A stretch of DNA of 64,000 bases, taken from positions 992,001 to 1,056,000 of the forward strand of contig CP107049.1 in the NCBI GenBank assembly GCA_025736915.1, read 5' to 3'. The translations under genes were made by a program, and so were the position numbers. This DNA is from Acinetobacter nosocomialis. Lineage in GTDB: Bacteria > Pseudomonadota > Gammaproteobacteria > Pseudomonadales > Moraxellaceae. Below, piece by piece: positions 27,342 through 38,110 of the stretch (positions within the stretch are counted from its first letter, which is position 1; the number at the start of each line of letters is the position of its first letter). Below the pieces are notes generated by a model. The model was given only the letters and a program-made list of their open reading frames with translations. It was not told where the DNA came from and did no database searches.

Positions 27342-28142
27342 ATGACACTTAGCTGTATTCAACAACCTCATGAACATTTACAAGCAAATTTACAAGGTGG
27401 CGTACTCACCTTAGCCATAAATCGCCCAGAAGCAAAAAATGCATTATATGGCGAACTTTACTTATGGATTGCTCAAGCACTTGATGAAGCTGACCAAAAT
27501 AAAGATGTACGAGTAGTCGTTTTACGTGGTGTTGAACAAGATTTTACCGCTGGTAATGATATGAAAGACTTTATGGGTTTTGTACAAAATCCTAATGCAG
27601 GTCCAGCAGGTCAAGTTCCTCCATTTGTACTCCTTAAATCTGCTGCCAAATTATCGAAACCGCTGATTATTGCAGTAAAAGGTGTAGCAATTGGTATTGG
27701 TGTTACGATTTTATTACATGCAGACTTAGTGTTTGCTGACAACACTGCCCTATTCCAAATTCCATTTGTAAGTCTTGGCCTTTCTCCAGAAGGTGGTGCT
27801 AGCCAACTATTGGTTAAACAAGCCGGCTATCACAAAGCAGCTGAACTTTTGTTTACTGCGAAAAAATTTAATGCAGAAACGGCAACACAAGCTGGTTTAG
27901 TGAATGAAGTCGTTGAAGATTCTTACGCATCTGCTCAGGCAACTGCTCAACACTTAGCAGCATTACCACTTGCTTCACTAAAACAAACAAAAGCATTGAT
28001 GAAGCATGATCTGGATAAAATCATTGCATGTATTGATCATGAAGCTGAAATCTTTATGCAACGCGTTCAATCACCTGAAATGCTAGAAGCTGTACAGGCA
28101 TTTATGCAGAAACGTAAACCAGATTTCTCACAATTTAACTAA
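27342..28142 (+). CDS. Enoyl-CoA hydratase/isomerase family protein
   Basis: A 266-residue crotonase-fold protein. Visible marks are NRPEAKNALYGELYLWI, the oxyanion region GNDMKDFM and KGVAIGIGVTILLHADLVFADNTA. The Glu pair of classical hydratases is only partly present (SLGLSPEGGAS), so the precise reaction (hydratase, isomerase or other) is open. AAGGAT precedes the ATG. It converges on the YqfO-like gene with an 8-base overlap. Confidence 0.85.
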   Translation: MTLSCIQQPHEHLQANLQGGVLTLAINRPEAKNALYGELYLWIAQALDEADQNKDVRVVVLRGVEQDFTAGNDMKDFMGFVQNPNAGPAGQVPPFVLLKSAAKLSKPLIIAVKGVAIGIGVTILLHADLVFADNTALFQIPFVSLGLSPEGGASQLLVKQAGYHKAAELLFTAKKFNAETATQAGLVNEVVEDSYASAQATAQHLAALPLASLKQTKALMKHDLDKIIACIDHEAEIFMQRVQSPEMLEAVQAFMQKRKPDFSQFN

Positions 28143-28449
28143 TATCCAAAATTTGGATAAATTCAAAGGCAGGCTCTTCATAAGGATGGCTTGCCTTTAA
28201 TGCTTTTGCTACAGCCTTTGCATTTTCTTCAATTACAATTGTTTCAACTCGCCACTCATCAACTTGCTCAAGTTCACCCAGCTCTCCGATATAAGGATCT
28301 GCACCTTTGACTGGTTTAAATTGCCCTATTCCTTTCACTTGCCATGCGCAGTGTTCATAGTTACCTATACCACCTGCTCCGGCCGCAAATATGGACTGTT
28401 TAGTCGACTCCAGATGTGACTCAGGTACGTAATAGATTAACTTTAACAT
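28135..28449 (-). CDS. YqfO/NIF3-like small domain protein
   Basis: A 104-residue protein resembling the CutA-like insert domain of the NIF3/YqfO family (COG3323): LIYYVPESHLESTKQSIFAAGAGGIGNYEHCAW, then HPYEEPAFE near the C-terminus. The free-standing form is common in gammaproteobacteria and has no settled function. Its stop overlaps the 3' end of the enoyl-CoA hydratase gene on the opposite strand. Confidence 0.8.
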   Translation of the reverse strand: MLKLIYYVPESHLESTKQSIFAAGAGGIGNYEHCAWQVKGIGQFKPVKGADPYIGELGELEQVDEWRVETIVIEENAKAVAKALKASHPYEEPAFEFIQILDIS

Positions 28450-28517
28450 CTGTAAAATGACCCAAAAATATTGAACTTATGTTAAAGCATACCTTTTAAG
28501 AATACCCTAAATCAAAG

Positions 28518-28643
28518 TCAGCTCATGATAACCAAATAGTTTGCTCCAATAAAAAGAATTTGAATAACAAGCGCCAAACCAAATAAACGCCAGCCTTTGT
28601 CCTTTGTATACATCGCTCTTATGTGATTTTTGTTTTTCATCAT
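28518..28643 (-). CDS. 41-residue single-helix membrane peptide
   Basis: A short reading frame from ATG at 28643 (or 28640) to TGA at 28518. It has a basic start (MMKNKNHIR), then KDKGWRLFGLALVIQILFIG leading to NYLVIMS: one membrane helix of about 20 residues with a positive flank. A GGAG site lies 6-7 bases before the first ATG, an ideal spacing. About 40-55 bases upstream is the perfect inverted repeat AAAATTG-AAC-CAATTTT (28682-28698), a possible operator. No function is known. The ribosome site and membrane pattern are the support. Confidence 0.6.
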   Translation of the reverse strand: MMKNKNHIRAMYTKDKGWRLFGLALVIQILFIGANYLVIMS

Positions 28644-28761
28644 TTTGATCTCCGATTTTTATCGTTGTTACAGAGAAAGCAAAAATTGAACCAATTTTGA
28701 ACTAAGCATAAGGTGTTAAATAGCCGAATGTCTATAGGCTTATAATTTTTCTAAAATGCTT

Positions 28762-28794
28762 AAAAAGAGCTACACTCATTTTTATGCAGCTCTT
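28762..28794 (-). terminator. Terminator after the MFS gene
   Basis: AAGAGCT/AGCTCTT stem with a 16-base loop, followed on the minus strand by TTTTT. Confidence 0.75.
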
Positions 28795-28844
28795 ATTCTG
28801 AACAAAATTTTAAAATTCAGTGGGCTAGCTGCATCTTTATAATT

Positions 28845-30050
28845 TTAAGCATTCGATTTCTTTAAATATCTGTTCTCATATATTGTCATCATAAATGCTA
28901 AACCACATAAAATGGCGAAGCCGCCAGTCATTGGTATTAATGTCCCATCATATAATTGCCCAATAATAGAGGCAAGAATAAGTGACAAAACGGAGGATGC
29001 TGCACCAATAATGGCTGAAGCCATACCAGCAACATGCCCCATCGGCTCCATTGCAATCGCATTTAAGTTACCAAATAAAGTTCCAAATAATAAAAACAGA
29101 ATGCAGGCATAAAGCATAAACATCCAAAATGCTACAGTCACACCTACAAGTTGAATCCCTAAGAAAATGAGTGAAATTAAGCAAAGACCGAGAAAGCCAT
29201 AAATACAGATTGGACGCATACCAAACTTCATCACAATTTTAGAGTTGGTAAATGAAGCAATTCCCATCACACCCGCAAGCACAGCAAAGTAAGCACTGAA
29301 TTCTTGCCCAGTTTTACCAAACTGCTGCATAAAAATTTGTTGAGAAGTTCCTAAATAGCCAATAAATCCACCAAAGCAAAAGCCTGCACATAACAAATAG
29401 CTCATGGTGGTTTTGTTACTCACTACTTCTTTAAAGCCCTCTTGAAATGCTTGTAAACGCATAGGTAAACGATTTTCAGGAAGTAGCGTCTCTTCTAATC
29501 GTAAAGCGACCCATGCCCCAACAACTGTGGCGTAGACCATATATAAAACAAAAATATCACGCCAACCAAAGAAATGAATAATAAGCTGCCCCAGACTTGG
29601 TGCTATTGCTGGCGCAACCATAAACACCATCATAATTAAGGACATGATACGGGCCATTTGAGCACCGCTATATTTATCTCTCACAATCGAAATAGAGGCA
29701 ACATAAGGCCCAGAAACCCCAATACCTTGAATGAAACGGCCCACTAAAAACCATTCAAAACTTTGTGTGGTAAAGCACAATAAACTTCCCAAAAAGTAAA
29801 TGATGATCCCAGCAAATAAAATGCGCTTACGACCGATCGCATCAGATAGTGGTCCAGCAATAAGTTGCCCTATTGTCATACCGGAAAAAATACCAATAAT
29901 GACCCACTGTGTCTGATTATTATTCTTTAAGTCAAAAACTCGTCCAATCTCACCTAAAGCAGGTAAGACAGCATCTATTGAAAAAGAAACAATAGACATG
30001 AGTAATGCCATCAGAAGTGCAAACTCACGGAAATGGATTTTTGATTTCAT
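28845..30050 (-). CDS. MFS drug exporter, Bcr/CflA family
   Basis: A 401-residue transporter with about 12 membrane helices. Helix 1 holds the Asp in SIDAVLPALGEI that is typical of drug/H+ antiporters of the Bcr/CflA group, and motif A is GPLSDAIGRKR after helix 2. Motif C-like GVSGPYVASIS lies in the middle. The likely cargo is amphipathic compounds, but it is not the CraA chloramphenicol exporter by sequence. GAGAAG precedes the ATG. The gene is monocistronic with its own terminator. Confidence 0.85.
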   Translation of the reverse strand: MKSKIHFREFALLMALLMSIVSFSIDAVLPALGEIGRVFDLKNNNQTQWVIIGIFSGMTIGQLIAGPLSDAIGRKRILFAGIIIYFLGSLLCFTTQSFEWFLVGRFIQGIGVSGPYVASISIVRDKYSGAQMARIMSLIMMVFMVAPAIAPSLGQLIIHFFGWRDIFVLYMVYATVVGAWVALRLEETLLPENRLPMRLQAFQEGFKEVVSNKTTMSYLLCAGFCFGGFIGYLGTSQQIFMQQFGKTGQEFSAYFAVLAGVMGIASFTNSKIVMKFGMRPICIYGFLGLCLISLIFLGIQLVGVTVAFWMFMLYACILFLLFGTLFGNLNAIAMEPMGHVAGMASAIIGAASSVLSLILASIIGQLYDGTLIPMTGGFAILCGLAFMMTIYENRYLKKSNA

Positions 30051-30094
30051 TTTTCTTCTCTACTATTTATTCTACTCACATTGTACTACATACA

Positions 30095-30120
30095 AATAAG
30101 CCACCTTTCGGTGGCTTATT
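30095..30120 (-). terminator. Terminator after purL
   Basis: A perfect 11-bp stem AATAAGCCACC/GGTGGCTTATT around a 4-base loop, 13 bases after the purL stop. The T-run on the minus strand is short. Confidence 0.75.
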
Positions 30121-30132
30121 TCACTTTTTATA

Positions 30133-33100
30133 TTAACCAATAAACTTACGAGCGTTACGGAACATACGTAACCATGCACCGTCTTCAGTCCACTCTTCTG
30201 GACTCCAAGAGTGTTGAATTGCACGGAAAGTACGCTCTGGGTGCGGCATCATAATCGTTGCACGACCATCTTTAGAGGTTACACCAGTAATCGCCTCTGG
30301 AGAACCGTTCGGGTTCAATGGATAATGTTGAGTCGGGTTACCATGACTATCAACATAACGCAATGCAACTTGGTTAGCTGCATTTAAGCTTGCTATGTTA
30401 GCTTCACTTGCAACCGCACGACCTTCACCATGTGCAACAGCAATTGGTAAAATCGAACCTTCCATACCATCGAGTAATACAGAAACAGATTTTTCAACAC
30501 GAACGTTTACACTACGCGCTTCAAAAACTTCTGACATATTACGGTGGAAACGTGGCCAGTGTTCAGCACCCGGAATAAGCGGTGCTAATTGTGACAACAT
30601 TTGGCAACCATTACAGATACCTAAGCTAAACGTACCTTCACGGTGGAAGAATTGTTCAAACTGATCACGTAACTTCGCATTGAACAGAACTGATTTTGCC
30701 CAGCCACCGCCTGCACCCATTACGTCACCGTAAGAGAAACCACCACAAGTCACTAAACCTTCGAAATCACTTAGGCTCACACGACCAGCAAGCAAATCGC
30801 TCATATGTACGTCAATCGTATTAAAGCCAACTTTATCGAAAGCTGCTGCCATTTCAATATGACCGTTTACACCCTGCTCACGCAAGATTGCCATATTAGG
30901 ACGACGGCTATTAATAAACGGCGCTTCAATAGGTTCATTTAAATCAAATGTAGGTTTTGCAATTAAACCTTGATGTGATTTATCAGTAATTAAAGCAAAT
31001 TCTTGATCAGCAGTTTCAACGTTATCACGTAAACGTTGGATCTGATGAGAGACTTCAGACCAAGCCTGTTGTAACTCTGCACGCTCTAAAGTCAAATCGT
31101 TTACAGATAATTGATCAGTGTTATTTACGCGACCAACTACAGCAATTGCATCTTTCAAGCTAGAAGCAGCAACTTCTGCTTGTAAAGCTTCCCAATCAGC
31201 TGCTTTGATTTGAACAACTGCACCAATTTCTTCTGCAAATAAGCCCGCAGTAGATTGGTTTTCTAATGCCACACCTAGACGTGAAGCAAACATCATTTCA
31301 GCTACAGTTGCGAGTAAACCACCATCACCGATGTCATGGTAAGCTTGAATCAATCCACGGTTATTCCAGTCTTGAATTAAAGCAAAGAACGCTTTGAAAT
31401 CATCAAAACTATCAATATCTGGAGTGATTGAACCAATTGCTTTATATACTTGAGCAAGAATCGAACCACCTAAACGGAACTGACCTTTAGATAAATCAAT
31501 ACGTACAAGTACTGAATCTTCTAAATTTTTAAGTTCAGGTGTTAAAGTTTTACGAACATCAGCTACTGGAGCAAATGCAGTAATTACACCGGTCATTGGA
31601 GAGGTTACAGCTTTATCTTCTCCGTTGTCGTTCCAAGTGGTACGCATTGAAAGTGAGTCTTTACCTACAGGAATCGCAATTCCTAAAGCAGGACACATTT
31701 CCATACCAATCGCTTTCACACCTTCAAACAGTGCTTGGTCTTCACCTTTTTGACCAGCAGCAGCCATCCAGTTTGCAGAAAGTTTGATATCGCTAATTTG
31801 TTCAATGTTTGCACATGCAATATTGGTAATTGCTTCAGCAACTGCCAAACGAGCAGACGCTGCTGGATTTAACAATGCAACTGGTGGACGTTCACCCATT
31901 GCCATTGCTTCACCAGTGAAGCCTTGTAAGCTTGTTGTCGTTACTGCTGCATCCGCAACAGGAATTTGCCAACGACCAACCATTTGGTCACGTGCAACCA
32001 TACCTGTAATTGAACGGTCACCAATAGTGATCAAGAATGACTTAGACGCAACTGTAGGATTTTTCAATACACGGAAAATCGCATCTTTCAAATCAACTTT
32101 TGAAGCGTCAAATTCGTTACCTTTACGCTCAATTGTTTCATAAGAACGTTGCATACGCGGTGTACCACCAAGCATCACTTGCATTGGGATATCAACTGCA
32201 TTGTTCTCGAACAATGGATCTTCAACAGTTAAATGACGTGCTTCAGTTGCTTCACCTAACACGGCAAATGGACAACGTTCACGTGCACAGATTGCTTCGA
32301 ACTGCTCTAAAGACTCTGGACGAATTGCAAGAACATAACGCTCTTGTGCTTCGTTTGACCAGATTTCCATTGGGCTCATGCCCGGCTCTAATGAAGGAAT
32401 CTTACGAAGGTTAAGAACTGCACCTAACTCATGGTCATTTACAAGTTCAGGCATAGCATTTGATAGACCACCCGCACCAACGTCGTGTACAGAAACGATT
32501 GGGTTGAAGTCTTCTAAGCGCCAGCATGTATCGATCACTTCTTGACAACGGCGTTCCATTTCTGGGTTTTCACGTTGTACAGATGCGAAATCAAGGCTTT
32601 CACCCATTGTACCGCTGTCTACAGAAGATGCTGCACCGCCACCAAGACCGATTAACATTGCAGGGCCACCCAATACAATGAGCAAGTCACCTGGTTGAAT
32701 CGCATCTTTTTCTACATGGTCAGGACGAATGTTACCGTAACCACCAGCGATCATGATTGGCTTATGGAAGCCCTTCACTTCACCATTTACGTTCTGTTCG
32801 AAAGTACGGAAATAACCATTTAAAGCAGGACGACCGAATTCGTTGTTAAATGCCGCGCCGCCTAATGGACCTTCAATCATAATTTGTAATGGCGATGCCA
32901 TACGTGAAGGTTTACCGTAGTTTTCTTCCCAAGGTTGTTCAAAACCAGGAATATTTAAGTTAGAAACTGTAAAGCCTGTTAAACCAGCTTTTGGTTTACC
33001 ACCACGACCAGTTGCACCTTCATCACGGATTTCACCGCCTGAACCAGTAGCAGCACCAGCAAATGGAGAAATTGCTGTTGGATGGTTGTGAGTTTCAACC

Positions 33101-33966
33101 TTCATTAAAATATGAGCAGCCTGACTCTTATATTTATAAACAAAATGACCATTTTCATCTGCTTTTGGATAAAAACGCATAGTGTCATAACCAACAATTA
33201 CAGAAGCGTTATCTTTATATGCTGATAACACATCAGTTGGTGATTCTTTATAAGTATTTTTAATCATTTGGAACAATGATAATGGTTGTTTTTCACCATC
33301 AATTGTCCATTCAGAACCAAAGATTTTATGACGACAGTGTTCAGAGTTTGCTTGTGCAAACATCATTAACTCGATGTCATTTGGGTTACGGCCAAGTCGA
33401 GTGAACGCTTCAGTTAAATAATCAATTTCTTGTTCAGATAACGCAAAACCAAATTCATTGTTGGCTTTTACTAATGCTTCTTTACCTTCACCCAAGATAT
33501 CAATTGAGTTTAAAGGTTTTGGAGCTGTTTCTGAAAAGAGCGCTTTTGCATCATCAATTTGAGCAAAAACAGTTTCTGTCATACGGTCATGAAGTACTTG
33601 TTTTACTTCATTAGAAATTTCAGAAACACCTTTTAACGTAAATAAAAGACCACGTTCTAAACGGTGAACTGGCGTATTACAGTTCTTGAAAATATCAGTT
33701 GCTTTAGAAGACCAAGGTGAAATAGTACCCACACGTGGTGTTACTAAAATCTGAATCTCATCACTTGCAGGTTGACGAAGTTCAAAAGACTCACCGTCAT
33801 TTAATAATTGCAAAGCAGATTGATGTTGCTGCTCGTTGAGCGCTTGATCAAACAAATAGACCCATTGGCTGTCAAAAGATTGAACAGAACTAATTGACGA
33901 TAAACGTGTTAATAGTTGAGCTTTCTTAAAAGAAGAATGTGCTGCTGCACCGGCCACGATAAACAT
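30133..33966 (-). CDS. purL: Phosphoribosylformylglycinamidine synthase
   Basis: PurL makes FGAM from FGAR, glutamine and ATP in purine synthesis. The 1277-residue single-chain form has the two ATP-grasp-like AIRS domains ([36 protein letters not shown]) and a C-terminal class I glutaminase with the nucleophile Cys in [12 protein letters not shown] and the His/Glu pair in MMPHPERTF. The ATG at 33966 is spaced 11 bases from a GGAG site. It is a single-gene unit; purM and purN lie 21 kb further right. Confidence 0.97.
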   Translation of the reverse strand: MFIVAGAAAHSSFKKAQLLTRLSSISSVQSFDSQWVYLFDQALNEQQHQSALQLLNDGESFELRQPASDEIQILVTPRVGTISPWSSKATDIFKNCNTPVHRLERGLLFTLKGVSEISNEVKQVLHDRMTETVFAQIDDAKALFSETAPKPLNSIDILGEGKEALVKANNEFGFALSEQEIDYLTEAFTRLGRNPNDIELMMFAQANSEHCRHKIFGSEWTIDGEKQPLSLFQMIKNTYKESPTDVLSAYKDNASVIVGYDTMRFYPKADENGHFVYKYKSQAAHILMKVETHNHPTAISPFAGAATGSGGEIRDEGATGRGGKPKAGLTGFTVSNLNIPGFEQPWEENYGKPSRMASPLQIMIEGPLGGAAFNNEFGRPALNGYFRTFEQNVNGEVKGFHKPIMIAGGYGNIRPDHVEKDAIQPGDLLIVLGGPAMLIGLGGGAASSVDSGTMGESLDFASVQRENPEMERRCQEVIDTCWRLEDFNPIVSVHDVGAGGLSNAMPELVNDHELGAVLNLRKIPSLEPGMSPMEIWSNEAQERYVLAIRPESLEQFEAICARERCPFAVLGEATEARHLTVEDPLFENNAVDIPMQVMLGGTPRMQRSYETIERKGNEFDASKVDLKDAIFRVLKNPTVASKSFLITIGDRSITGMVARDQMVGRWQIPVADAAVTTTSLQGFTGEAMAMGERPPVALLNPAASARLAVAEAITNIACANIEQISDIKLSANWMAAAGQKGEDQALFEGVKAIGMEMCPALGIAIPVGKDSLSMRTTWNDNGEDKAVTSPMTGVITAFAPVADVRKTLTPELKNLEDSVLVRIDLSKGQFRLGGSILAQVYKAIGSITPDIDSFDDFKAFFALIQDWNNRGLIQAYHDIGDGGLLATVAEMMFASRLGVALENQSTAGLFAEEIGAVVQIKAADWEALQAEVAASSLKDAIAVVGRVNNTDQLSVNDLTLERAELQQAWSEVSHQIQRLRDNVETADQEFALITDKSHQGLIAKPTFDLNEPIEAPFINSRRPNMAILREQGVNGHIEMAAAFDKVGFNTIDVHMSDLLAGRVSLSDFEGLVTCGGFSYGDVMGAGGGWAKSVLFNAKLRDQFEQFFHREGTFSLGICNGCQMLSQLAPLIPGAEHWPRFHRNMSEVFEARSVNVRVEKSVSVLLDGMEGSILPIAVAHGEGRAVASEANIASLNAANQVALRYVDSHGNPTQHYPLNPNGSPEAITGVTSKDGRATIMMPHPERTFRAIQHSWSPEEWTEDGAWLRMFRNARKFIG

Positions 33967-34275
33967 GTTGATTTTGGCTCCACGGGCAGGTCTTGTGAAC
34001 CTTACCGCAATGTGACTTTAGAGAGAGCGCATATTCTACTGTGTCTTGCTAAAATCAGCTAGATGTAGAATCAGTATTCTGTAACCTAATTCTGCAAGAA
34101 GTGATGTGTTTTTTGTTCAAAATCATTTTTTTAAGCATTATAGGTAAAAATAAATTGTTTCATGTTTATTCAATAACATAATAAAACCTGAACTAAGACA
34201 AACTATGTCGCACCACGCTAGTGCTTTTAAGTTTTTTTTGGCATGATCAGGCTTTATAGTTTTGAATAATGATAA
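33967..34275. other. 309-base gap between purL and dgt (divergent promoters)
   Basis: No gene is visible. The left part, upstream of purL, holds TAGAAT about 60 bases before the ATG, a possible -10. The right half is AT-rich with TTGGCA and TTTATAGT ahead of dgt. No riboswitch fold or known purine operator is recognised. Confidence 0.4.
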
Positions 34276-35616
34276 ATGGAACAAATGCGTTGGTTAGAAC
34301 TGCTTTCTGCAGTTCGTTTAGGTAGTAAAAAAAGCAGTACAGAATTGGCTCGAAGCCCATTTCATAAAGATTATGATCGCATTATATTTTCACAAAGTTT
34401 TCGTCAGTTAAACCGTAAAACTCAAGTTCACCCCTTAGCACAGCATGACGGGATCCATACCCGTTTAACTCACTCCCTTGAGGTTTCCTGTATTGGCCGT
34501 TCCATGGGTATGCTTGCAGCCGAAAAAATAAAAGATGAATTGCCCGTTTGGATTTCTCCTGCCGATGTCGGTGCAATTATTCAAGCAGCCTGCCTTGCAC
34601 ATGATATTGGTAACCCACCCTTCGGTCATGCTGGTGAATATGCAATTCGTGAATGGTTTGACGATGCATCACATAATGATTTTCTAAAAAAATTGACGCC
34701 CGAAGAAGAAGCCGATGTTCGTCAGTTTGAAGGTAATGCTCAAGGTTTACGGCTATTAACCCGTATTGACTATCATCCAGATGATGGTGGTATGCGTTTA
34801 ACTTACGCGACCCTAGGCGCATATTTAAAATATCCTTGGCTTTCAAAAACAATAGCTTCTCAAGGTGATCGTCCATCACACCAACGAGCCAAATTTGGTT
34901 GCTATCAGTCTGAAAAAGAAATTTTAAAGCAAATTGCTGAACAGCTTGGTCTCATTCAATTAGGTGAATACCATTACTGCCGCCACCCGCTTACTTATTT
35001 ATTAGAAGCTGCAGACGATATTTGCTATGCCCTCATTGATTTAGAAGATGGCATTATTTTAAATATGCTGAACTACCAAGAAGTTGAACCCATTTTTCTG
35101 AATTTAATTGCAGATTATGGCCAACCTGAAGAGTTATCAATGCCAAGTAGTACATGGCAACAAAAAATTTCGGCATTACGTGGTCGTGTCATGAAACGTT
35201 TAGTTGATGAAGTCACTACCGCTTTTGCCAAACATCAGTATGAAATTATTACAGGTCAGCTGCAAGGTAGCCTTTTACAATACTGCTCACCAGATATTGC
35301 TAAAGGGATTGAAACAGCCAAAAATCTGGCGCGTGAAAAAATCTTTGAGCACCCACAAAAGTCTGGTTTAGAAATTATTGCACATCAAAGTTTGCAAACT
35401 ATTCTTGACGCATTTGTACCATTAACCATGCCGCATAAATCTTTAAGCTTTAAAGAACAACGTTTAATGTCGATCCTTCATTTGTACGGTGCCCGCTTTA
35501 GCAATAACCACTACAGTAATATCATGCAGGTACTCGATATTATTAGTAAGTTCTCAGATCATCAGGCTTATAGCTTGGCGCAAGAGCTACAAGGTAATAA
35601 AATAGGTCTGTTTTAA
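34276..35616 (+). CDS. dgt: Deoxyguanosinetriphosphate triphosphohydrolase family protein
   Basis: dGTPases cut dNTPs to nucleoside and triphosphate, keeping the pool in balance. The 446-residue protein has the HD-domain metal site: RLTHSLEVS for the first His and CLAHDIGNPPFGHAGE for the His-Asp pair. The length is near that of the Dgt group. The dgt stop TAA shares its last base with the ATG of the next gene (TAATG), which suggests translational coupling with the zinc-ribbon protein. Confidence 0.92.
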   Translation: MEQMRWLELLSAVRLGSKKSSTELARSPFHKDYDRIIFSQSFRQLNRKTQVHPLAQHDGIHTRLTHSLEVSCIGRSMGMLAAEKIKDELPVWISPADVGAIIQAACLAHDIGNPPFGHAGEYAIREWFDDASHNDFLKKLTPEEEADVRQFEGNAQGLRLLTRIDYHPDDGGMRLTYATLGAYLKYPWLSKTIASQGDRPSHQRAKFGCYQSEKEILKQIAEQLGLIQLGEYHYCRHPLTYLLEAADDICYALIDLEDGIILNMLNYQEVEPIFLNLIADYGQPEELSMPSSTWQQKISALRGRVMKRLVDEVTTAFAKHQYEIITGQLQGSLLQYCSPDIAKGIETAKNLAREKIFEHPQKSGLEIIAHQSLQTILDAFVPLTMPHKSLSFKEQRLMSILHLYGARFSNNHYSNIMQVLDIISKFSDHQAYSLAQELQGNKIGLF

Positions 35617-36284
35617 TGATAAGTAGACATGTTGATAGAGGGCTTTACCCATCATCTTTTATGTATTCAGATCAGTGGGTAAAATGTCCTAAATGTTCTC
35701 ATCTGAGTATCCTAAAATATGACAGTCCTTTGTCACCAGTAAATGCGCCTTATCAAGGAACTTTTTCTTTTAGTTGTTTAAATTGTTGTTATCAAATTAA
35801 AGCTGAAGAGAGTTCAATATCGAGTCGTCACAATGGTCATTTTTACGCCACAGCTTATCAGCGTTGCCAAAGTTGTGGTGGGTCATGGCTCAAAGCAAAT
35901 CAAAAGCTGAATAATTCAGGAGCATATCCTCCGTATATTCAAGCTAAATGTCATCTATGCCAAAATTTTTCAAAATTTGAAAAATATAATGTAGCTTTTG
36001 TTTTAGACCAAAAATTTGGTTATACAAACTATGGACTTGAACTTTACTTGAAAACTTCAAGTAGGCATGGAGAGATATACGTTTATAACCCTACACATTT
36101 AAAAGAATTAAAAATGTTTGTTGAAGCTAATCTAAGAGAACGAATGAAACAGACTGGTAATAGCAGTTACTTTTCGCGTCTACCTGCATGGATAAAATCC
36201 ACACGAAATCGAAAGGAAATTTTAAAAGCCATTTTGCGTTTAGAACAAATGGCATCTACTATTCAACCATTAACAAATAAGTGA
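35616..36284 (+). CDS. Double zinc-ribbon protein, unknown function
   Basis: A 222-residue protein with four CxxC pairs: Cys24/27, Cys54/57, Cys84/87 and Cys112/115. The pairs are spaced about 25-27 residues apart, giving two tandem zinc ribbons. The C-terminal half is basic and helical (NLRERMKQTG, IKSTRNRKEILKAILRLEQM). The gene overlaps the dgt stop by 1 base and ends 9 bases before ruvA, so it is in the dgt-ruvAB message. The fold and neighbours suggest DNA or RNA binding, which is inference; I do not recognise a family. An ATG at 35661 would remove 15 residues and keep all Cys. Confidence 0.75.
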   Translation: MISRHVDRGLYPSSFMYSDQWVKCPKCSHLSILKYDSPLSPVNAPYQGTFSFSCLNCCYQIKAEESSISSRHNGHFYATAYQRCQSCGGSWLKANQKLNNSGAYPPYIQAKCHLCQNFSKFEKYNVAFVLDQKFGYTNYGLELYLKTSSRHGEIYVYNPTHLKELKMFVEANLRERMKQTGNSSYFSRLPAWIKSTRNRKEILKAILRLEQMASTIQPLTNK

Positions 36285-36292
36285 AAGATTCA

Positions 36293-36892
36293 ATGATCGG
36301 ATGTTTAATTGGCGAAGTGTTTGCCCTAGAAGCCCCTACTGTCTTACTTAATGTAAATGGTGTGGGTTATGAAATTGATACGCCACTTTCAACATTTTGC
36401 CAATTACAAAAAGGCCAGAAAGTTACGCTATGGACGCATTTGGTTGTGCGTGAAGATGCACAGCAGCTCTACGGTTTTAGCGATGCTCAAGAAAAAACAA
36501 TTTTCCGCACCTTATTAAAAGTAAATGGTGTCGGTCCGAAAATGGCATTGGGTATTCTATCTACACTAAGCGTTGAGTTATTGGTTCACACTATTGAACA
36601 TGATGATATTAATACGTTGGTCAAAGTTCCGGGCGTTGGTAAAAAAACAGCTGAACGTTTAATGATTGAACTTCGTGACCGTTTTAAAACCTTGGCTCAA
36701 GGCACTTCAACTGCGGCTACCATGCCTCAAATTCAATTTGCTGCAAACTCTCCTGTTGCAGAAGCAGAAGCTGCGCTGCAATCTTTAGGCTATAAGCCAC
36801 TTGAAGCACAAAAAGCTGTAGCTGCGGTTAAAGCCGATTACACTGAATCAGCCGATATTATTCGTGCTGCACTTAAATCAATGATGAAGTAA
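36293..36892 (+). CDS. ruvA: Holliday junction DNA helicase subunit RuvA
   Basis: RuvA binds the four-way junction and recruits RuvB. The 199-residue protein starts MIGCLIGEV at 36293; a GTG at 36281 would add four residues. It has the N-terminal OB-like domain, the helix-hairpin-helix pair ([13 protein letters not shown] and [16 protein letters not shown]) and a C-terminal domain binding RuvB, joined by a flexible linker. It lies 8 bases ahead of ruvB. ruvC is not in the window. Confidence 0.97.
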   Translation: MIGCLIGEVFALEAPTVLLNVNGVGYEIDTPLSTFCQLQKGQKVTLWTHLVVREDAQQLYGFSDAQEKTIFRTLLKVNGVGPKMALGILSTLSVELLVHTIEHDDINTLVKVPGVGKKTAERLMIELRDRFKTLAQGTSTAATMPQIQFAANSPVAEAEAALQSLGYKPLEAQKAVAAVKADYTESADIIRAALKSMMK

Positions 36893-36900
36893 ACACACCT

Positions 36901-37905
36901 ATGCAAGACCGTCTAATCAGTGGAACAGAAAAACCTGAAGATCATTTTGATCGGGCTATTCGACCGACTTCACTTGCCGATTATATCGGACAGCCAGTTG
37001 TACGCGAGCAAATGGAAATCTTCATTGGCGCGGCTCGTGGTCGTGGTGAAGCACTCGATCACACACTGATTTTCGGTCCACCGGGTTTAGGTAAAACCAC
37101 GCTTGCTAACATTATTGCACGTGAAATGGGTGGCAACCTCAAATCGACTTCAGGACCTGTTTTGGAACGTGCGGGTGATTTGGCTGCGATGCTCACCAAC
37201 CTTGAAGAAGGTGACGTTTTATTTATTGATGAAATCCACCGTCTTTCACCAGTAATTGAAGAAATTCTGTATCCAGCTATGGAAGATTACCAATTAGACA
37301 TCATGATTGGTGAAGGCCCTGCTGCTCGTTCAATTAAACTTGATTTACCGCCTTTTACCCTAGTTGCTGCAACTACACGTGCGGGCTTACTCACCTCACC
37401 ACTACGTGACCGTTTTGGTATTGTGCAGCGTCTTGAGTTCTACTCTGTAGAAGACTTAACTCACATCGTGTCACGTTCTGCAAACCTCATGGATGTACCG
37501 ATTACAGTTGAAGGTGCAGAGGAAGTTGCTCGTCGCTCACGCGGCACACCGCGTATTGCCAATCGTTTATTACGTCGAGTTCGTGACTATGCGCAAGTGA
37601 AAGGTACAGGTGAAGTAACCCATGAAATGGCACAACGTGCGCTTGATATGCTCAATGTCGATAAAGCTGGCTTAGACACCCTAGACCGACGTTATTTGAG
37701 CATGTTACTCGAGCGTTTTGACGGTGGTCCTGCTGGAGTTGAAGCGCTTGCAGCAGCTATGGCTGAAGACAGTGGCACACTTGAAGATGTGATTGAACCT
37801 TATTTAATTCAGCAAGGTTATGTCATGCGTACTGCGCGAGGACGTATCGCAACCAATCAGTCTTATTTACAGTTTGGCATGACGCCACCTGAGCCTAAAA
37901 ACTAA
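36901..37905 (+). CDS. ruvB: Holliday junction DNA helicase RuvB
   Basis: RuvB is the AAA+ motor of branch migration. The 334-residue protein has Walker [12 protein letters not shown], Walker [10 protein letters not shown], the sensor [17 protein letters not shown] and the winged-helix C-terminus with [16 protein letters not shown]. The length is typical. A terminator follows the stop at once, ending the dgt-zinc ribbon-ruvAB unit. Confidence 0.98.
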   Translation: MQDRLISGTEKPEDHFDRAIRPTSLADYIGQPVVREQMEIFIGAARGRGEALDHTLIFGPPGLGKTTLANIIAREMGGNLKSTSGPVLERAGDLAAMLTNLEEGDVLFIDEIHRLSPVIEEILYPAMEDYQLDIMIGEGPAARSIKLDLPPFTLVAATTRAGLLTSPLRDRFGIVQRLEFYSVEDLTHIVSRSANLMDVPITVEGAEEVARRSRGTPRIANRLLRRVRDYAQVKGTGEVTHEMAQRALDMLNVDKAGLDTLDRRYLSMLLERFDGGPAGVEALAAAMAEDSGTLEDVIEPYLIQQGYVMRTARGRIATNQSYLQFGMTPPEPKN

Positions 37906-37910
37906 GCACT

Positions 37911-37937
37911 GGAAGAGAGTTTTCTCTTCCTTTTTTT
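37911..37937 (+). terminator. Terminator after ruvB
   Basis: An 8-bp stem GGAAGAGA/TCTCTTCC with a GTTT loop and seven T. Confidence 0.93.
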
Positions 37938-38110
37938 AATTTAACTGTTCTTCTCAACTCAAATAATAATTGTCTTATCAATACATTAGCTACTCTATAC
38001 CTTTTAAGTCTATATTTATACCTTATTGATTTTTTAATATTTTTAAAAACTGAATTATAAGAAATCTAGATATAAAATCTTATGAACAATAATATTTTTA
38101 GGATAAGGAC

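Noticed and set aside
31784..32143. Open frame of about 119 codons antisense to purL
   Set aside because: purL is clearly coding on the other strand over this whole stretch; the antisense product has no recognisable pattern or ribosome site.
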